Assembly (NCBI RefSeq): GCF_002159915.1
Contig: NZ_NFJP01000033.1
Location: 1 to 36,456 of the forward strand
Direction of reading: 5' to 3'
From: Gordonibacter sp. An230
GTDB taxonomy: Bacteria > Actinomycetota > Coriobacteriia > Coriobacteriales > Eggerthellaceae
DNA: 36,456 bases
In this document: positions 34,204 through 36,456 of the stretch, in pieces
Layout of the letters: every line of letters begins with the position of its first letter
How positions within the stretch are numbered: the stretch's first letter is position 1
Translations under genes and position numbers: made by a program
Notes under the pieces: generated by a model
Told to the model about the DNA's origin: nothing
Database searches by the model: none
What the model saw: the letters and a program-made list of their open reading frames with translations, nothing else

Positions 34204-35480
34204 GCTCCATCATCGATGCGTTCAAGGTGCCCGAGCTGCGCAAGAAGATGCTCTTCACGCTTGGGATTTTGGCGCTGTACCGCTTCGGGGCGTACGTGCC
34301 GGTGCCCGGGGTGCCGTTCAACGACCTCGCGCACAACATCAACGAGGGCTTCGGGTCGTCCATGCTCATGCTCGACCTGTTCTCGGGCGGCGCGCTTTCG
34401 AACTACAGCGTGTTCTCGCTGGGCATCATGCCCTACATCACGGCTTCTATCATCATGCAGCTCATGCAGGGCGTTATCCCCACTGTGGGCCGTTGGGCGA
34501 AGGAAGGCGAGACGGGCCGCAGGAAGATCACGCAGGTCACCCGCTATCTCACGCTCGGCCTCGGGCTCATCAACGCCGTGGGCTATCTGCTTTTGTTCAA
34601 GTCGCCGGGCTACGGGGTGCGGTTCAGCACCGAGGTGCCCGAGCTTCTGACCGACGTGATAGTGGTGTTCACGCTCGTGGCGGGCACTGCGTTCATCATG
34701 TGGATGGGAGAGCTCATCACGCAGCGCGGCGTGGGCAACGGCATGTCGCTCATCATCTTCACGAGCATCGTGTCCCGTGTGCCGAGCGCCATCTTCTTGT
34801 CGGCGAGCACGGTGGCCGACACGGGCATGGGCATCGCGATCACGCTGCTCATCCTTCTCGTGGTGCTTGCGTGTATCCCCGCGATCATCTTCGTTGAGCG
34901 AGCACAGCGCCGCATCCCGGTGAACTACGCCAAGCGCGTGCAGGGTCGCAAGATGATGGGGGGGCAGTCCACCTACATCCCGCTCAAGGTGAACGCGGCG
35001 GGCGTTGTTCCGATCATCTTCGCGAGCTGCATCATCTATTTCCCAGCCCAGCTGGCCGCGCTGTTCAACGTGGAGTGGCTCACGGCGGTGGCGGACGCCA
35101 TATCGACCGGCTGGATCAACTGGGTGCTCACCGTGCTGCTCGTCGTGTTCTTCGCGTACTTCTACACCTCGATGGTGTTCAATCCCGAGGAGACGGCCGA
35201 CAACTTGCGCAAACAGGGCGGCTTCATCCCCGGCGTTCGTCCGGGCACGGCGACGGTCACCTACATCAAAAACGTGCTGCATCGCGTGACGCTGCCAGGA
35301 GGCATCTTCATCGCGGTCATAGCGGTTGTTCCCGCCATCCTGTTCACTTTCACGGACAACCAGCTCATCCAGGCGTTCGGGGGAACCTCAATCCTCATCA
35401 TGATCGGCGTGGCCCTCGACACCATGTCGAAAGTGGAAAGCCAGCTGAAGATGCACAATTACGAAGGGTTCTTCAAGTAA
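34197..35480 (+). CDS. secY: Preprotein translocase subunit SecY
   Basis: The 427-aa channel protein of the Sec translocon has ten predicted membrane helices. It contains [12 protein letters not shown] in the N-terminal part, [14 protein letters not shown] (helix 2), [14 protein letters not shown] (ribosome/SecA-binding loop) and [23 protein letters not shown] (cytoplasmic loop 5). The TTG at 34197 overlaps the rplO stop and yields the family N-terminus ([16 protein letters not shown]). The next in-frame ATG, at 34248, would cut that off. A seven-G run inside the gene keeps the frame. The usual followers adk, map and infA are absent; a terminator comes next. Confidence 0.97.
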   Translation: MLSSIIDAFKVPELRKKMLFTLGILALYRFGAYVPVPGVPFNDLAHNINEGFGSSMLMLDLFSGGALSNYSVFSLGIMPYITASIIMQLMQGVIPTVGRWAKEGETGRRKITQVTRYLTLGLGLINAVGYLLLFKSPGYGVRFSTEVPELLTDVIVVFTLVAGTAFIMWMGELITQRGVGNGMSLIIFTSIVSRVPSAIFLSASTVADTGMGIAITLLILLVVLACIPAIIFVERAQRRIPVNYAKRVQGRKMMGGQSTYIPLKVNAAGVVPIIFASCIIYFPAQLAALFNVEWLTAVADAISTGWINWVLTVLLVVFFAYFYTSMVFNPEETADNLRKQGGFIPGVRPGTATVTYIKNVLHRVTLPGGIFIAVIAVVPAILFTFTDNQLIQAFGGTSILIMIGVALDTMSKVESQLKMHNYEGFFK

Positions 35481-35496
35481 GCTCGACGTAACGTTT

Positions 35497-35531
35497 AAAG
35501 CCCTGGTCAGATAGTTGACCAGGGCTTTTTT
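35497..35531 (+). terminator. Rho-independent terminator of the ribosomal cluster
   Basis: A 13-bp perfect stem (35497-35509 with 35516-35528) with a six-base loop runs into a run of six Ts, 16 bp after secY. It is the strongest terminator in the window and closes the operon at secY. Confidence 0.95.
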
Positions 35532-36456
35532 GATTTGGGGCGCCTTTTGCGCGGGATTGCGCGAAAGGCGCCGGAGGTGTTTTCCCAGCTCCGCTTTTGA
35601 AGGCGTCGGATCCGACGCTCTTGGAAGGATCGAGCCTTTGCGCCGACAGGAAAGGGGCCGGCGGCTTGGCGGAAGCGGAATGCCCGGTGCGCGGCGGCTT
35701 TGGCAAGGGCTCCGACCGCTTGCATCGCATAGCCGCATTGCGATTGGACGATGCGGGAGCGGAAGGCGATGGGGCGTGGCATGGCGGTGCGCGGGCGCAT
35801 GATGGGGCGTCGCCTAAAGGCGGCGCCCGAGGGCATGGCGGGCGTCCGGGCGGGCCGGATCGCCGTCTCGGCCGGGCGCGGCAAGCGCGCGGAGAAGACC
35901 GTGCCCTGAGGTTCGGCGCGGGCGGGCGCATGCTGGAGACGGCGGCGATCAGGCGGGTCGACGGCTCGGCGCCGGCGTTTTGCCGCACGGCCCCCCTCTC
36001 GGCGAAGGCGCTGCGGGGGGGGCGGGGCTGGCCGGTTGGGAGGCCCGTCGTGGATGGCGAGCCCGAGGACGGGCCGTCGTGGGCGATGGCATGCTGGAGA
36101 CGGCGGCTGCCGAGCGGGAGGGCTGCGAGCGGGGGGCGCGGCGTCGCGGTGGGTCTGCCCAGGCGGGGCGCCGGCGACTCGGCCGCCGTGTCGCTCCGCT
36201 CGCCGAGTCCGCGCGTCGCCGCGGTCGAGGCGGCCGCGAGGTCTCGCGGCGTCGGCAGGCCCGGGCTCCGCCGCCGCGCGGCGGGCGGGGAGCCGCCGTC
36301 GCTCGTCTAAGCCGGGAAAGGAGGGTCCCGCGGCCGCGAGCGCCGTGGCGGTCGCCCTCCGTTGCGGCGAATCGCCGTCGGGCGGGGCGCTGCGCGGCAC
36401 CCGCGTCCGCAGGGCGGCGGGGGCGGGCGGGCTTGCGCGCGGGGCCTGTGCGAGGG
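35532..36456. other. Very GC-rich end region without a supported gene
   Basis: About 925 bases after the terminator are extremely GC-rich and open in several frames on both strands, but the translations are Arg/Ala/Pro/Gly-rich with no domain and no good ribosome site. A 19-bp direct repeat, GCATGCTGGAGACGGCGGC, occurs at 35928-35946 and 36089-36107. An eight-G run lies at 36015-36022. A real gene could be hidden but I cannot support one. Confidence 0.55.

Noticed and set aside
35507-36400. Long frames on both strands in the last kilobase
   Set aside because: They overlap each other, are low complexity (Arg/Pro/Ala/Gly), and lack a ribosome site or known motif. High GC alone explains the absence of stops.

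Overview
The window is high-GC DNA whose gene content fits a gut Actinobacterium of the Coriobacteriia/Eggerthellaceae type. I infer this from GC-rich codon use, the zinc-type uS14, the arrangement of the uL2-to-SecY ribosomal cluster, the DUF4143-type ATPase behind a palindrome, and xis-like/PIN toxin-antitoxin genes. The assignment is inference; no 16S gene is present.

Region 1 (1-13.2 kb) is a surface polysaccharide (capsule) locus read left to right. It opens with a 20-bp perfect inverted repeat around an 88-bp segment, then two tandem NusG-family (RfaH/UpxY/LoaP-like) antiterminators. Next come a broken and an intact initiating sugar-phosphate transferase, two GT2 glycosyltransferases, an unrecognised GT-B-like protein that may be the sialyltransferase, a hexapeptide acetyltransferase, a Wzy-like polymerase and a Wzx flippase. 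A compact nonulosonate cassette follows: neuB, neuC, a free-standing CBS-domain protein and neuA. It ends with a serine-acetyltransferase-like gene frameshifted at a nine-G tract. Together they would make UDP-GlcNAc into CMP-sialic acid, assemble a lipid-linked repeat unit, flip and polymerise it.

Region 2 (about 13.2-15.6 kb) is a foreign, AT-rich insert of Firmicutes character that truncates the 3' end of the capsule locus. It holds a methyltransferase remnant, an Asp/Glu racemase remnant, an intact ANT(6) streptomycin adenylyltransferase, and about 600 bp of hairpin-rich non-coding DNA resembling an ICE mobilisation region.

Region 3 (15.6-25.5 kb) returns to host-like GC: an xis-type antitoxin and PIN toxin pair (each with one frameshift), a DUF4143-type ATPase, an ABC exporter (ATPase plus 1165-aa FtsX/MacB-like permease), a divergent trigger factor, two tandem small Xre regulators on the minus strand and a small coiled-coil ORF. 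A 30-bp perfect inverted repeat sits between the permease and trigger factor genes.

Region 4 (26.0-35.5 kb) is the ribosomal cluster rplB-rpsS-rplV-rpsC-rplP-rpmC-rpsQ-rplN-rplX-rplE-rpsN-rpsH-rplF-rplR-rpsE-rpmD-rplO-secY, ending at a strong terminator. It starts directly at rplB behind a near-consensus promoter, with no rpsJ-rplC-rplD-rplW upstream. It is interrupted twice by about 320-bp non-coding spacers (one a degenerate repeat array) that carry internal promoter signals. The last 0.9 kb is very GC-rich with no gene I can support.

The most interesting candidate system is the capsule switch. A putative invertible promoter feeds tandem NusG-type antiterminators and a sialic-acid capsule operon, and a second possible switch (G tract) sits in a terminal O-acetyltransferase.
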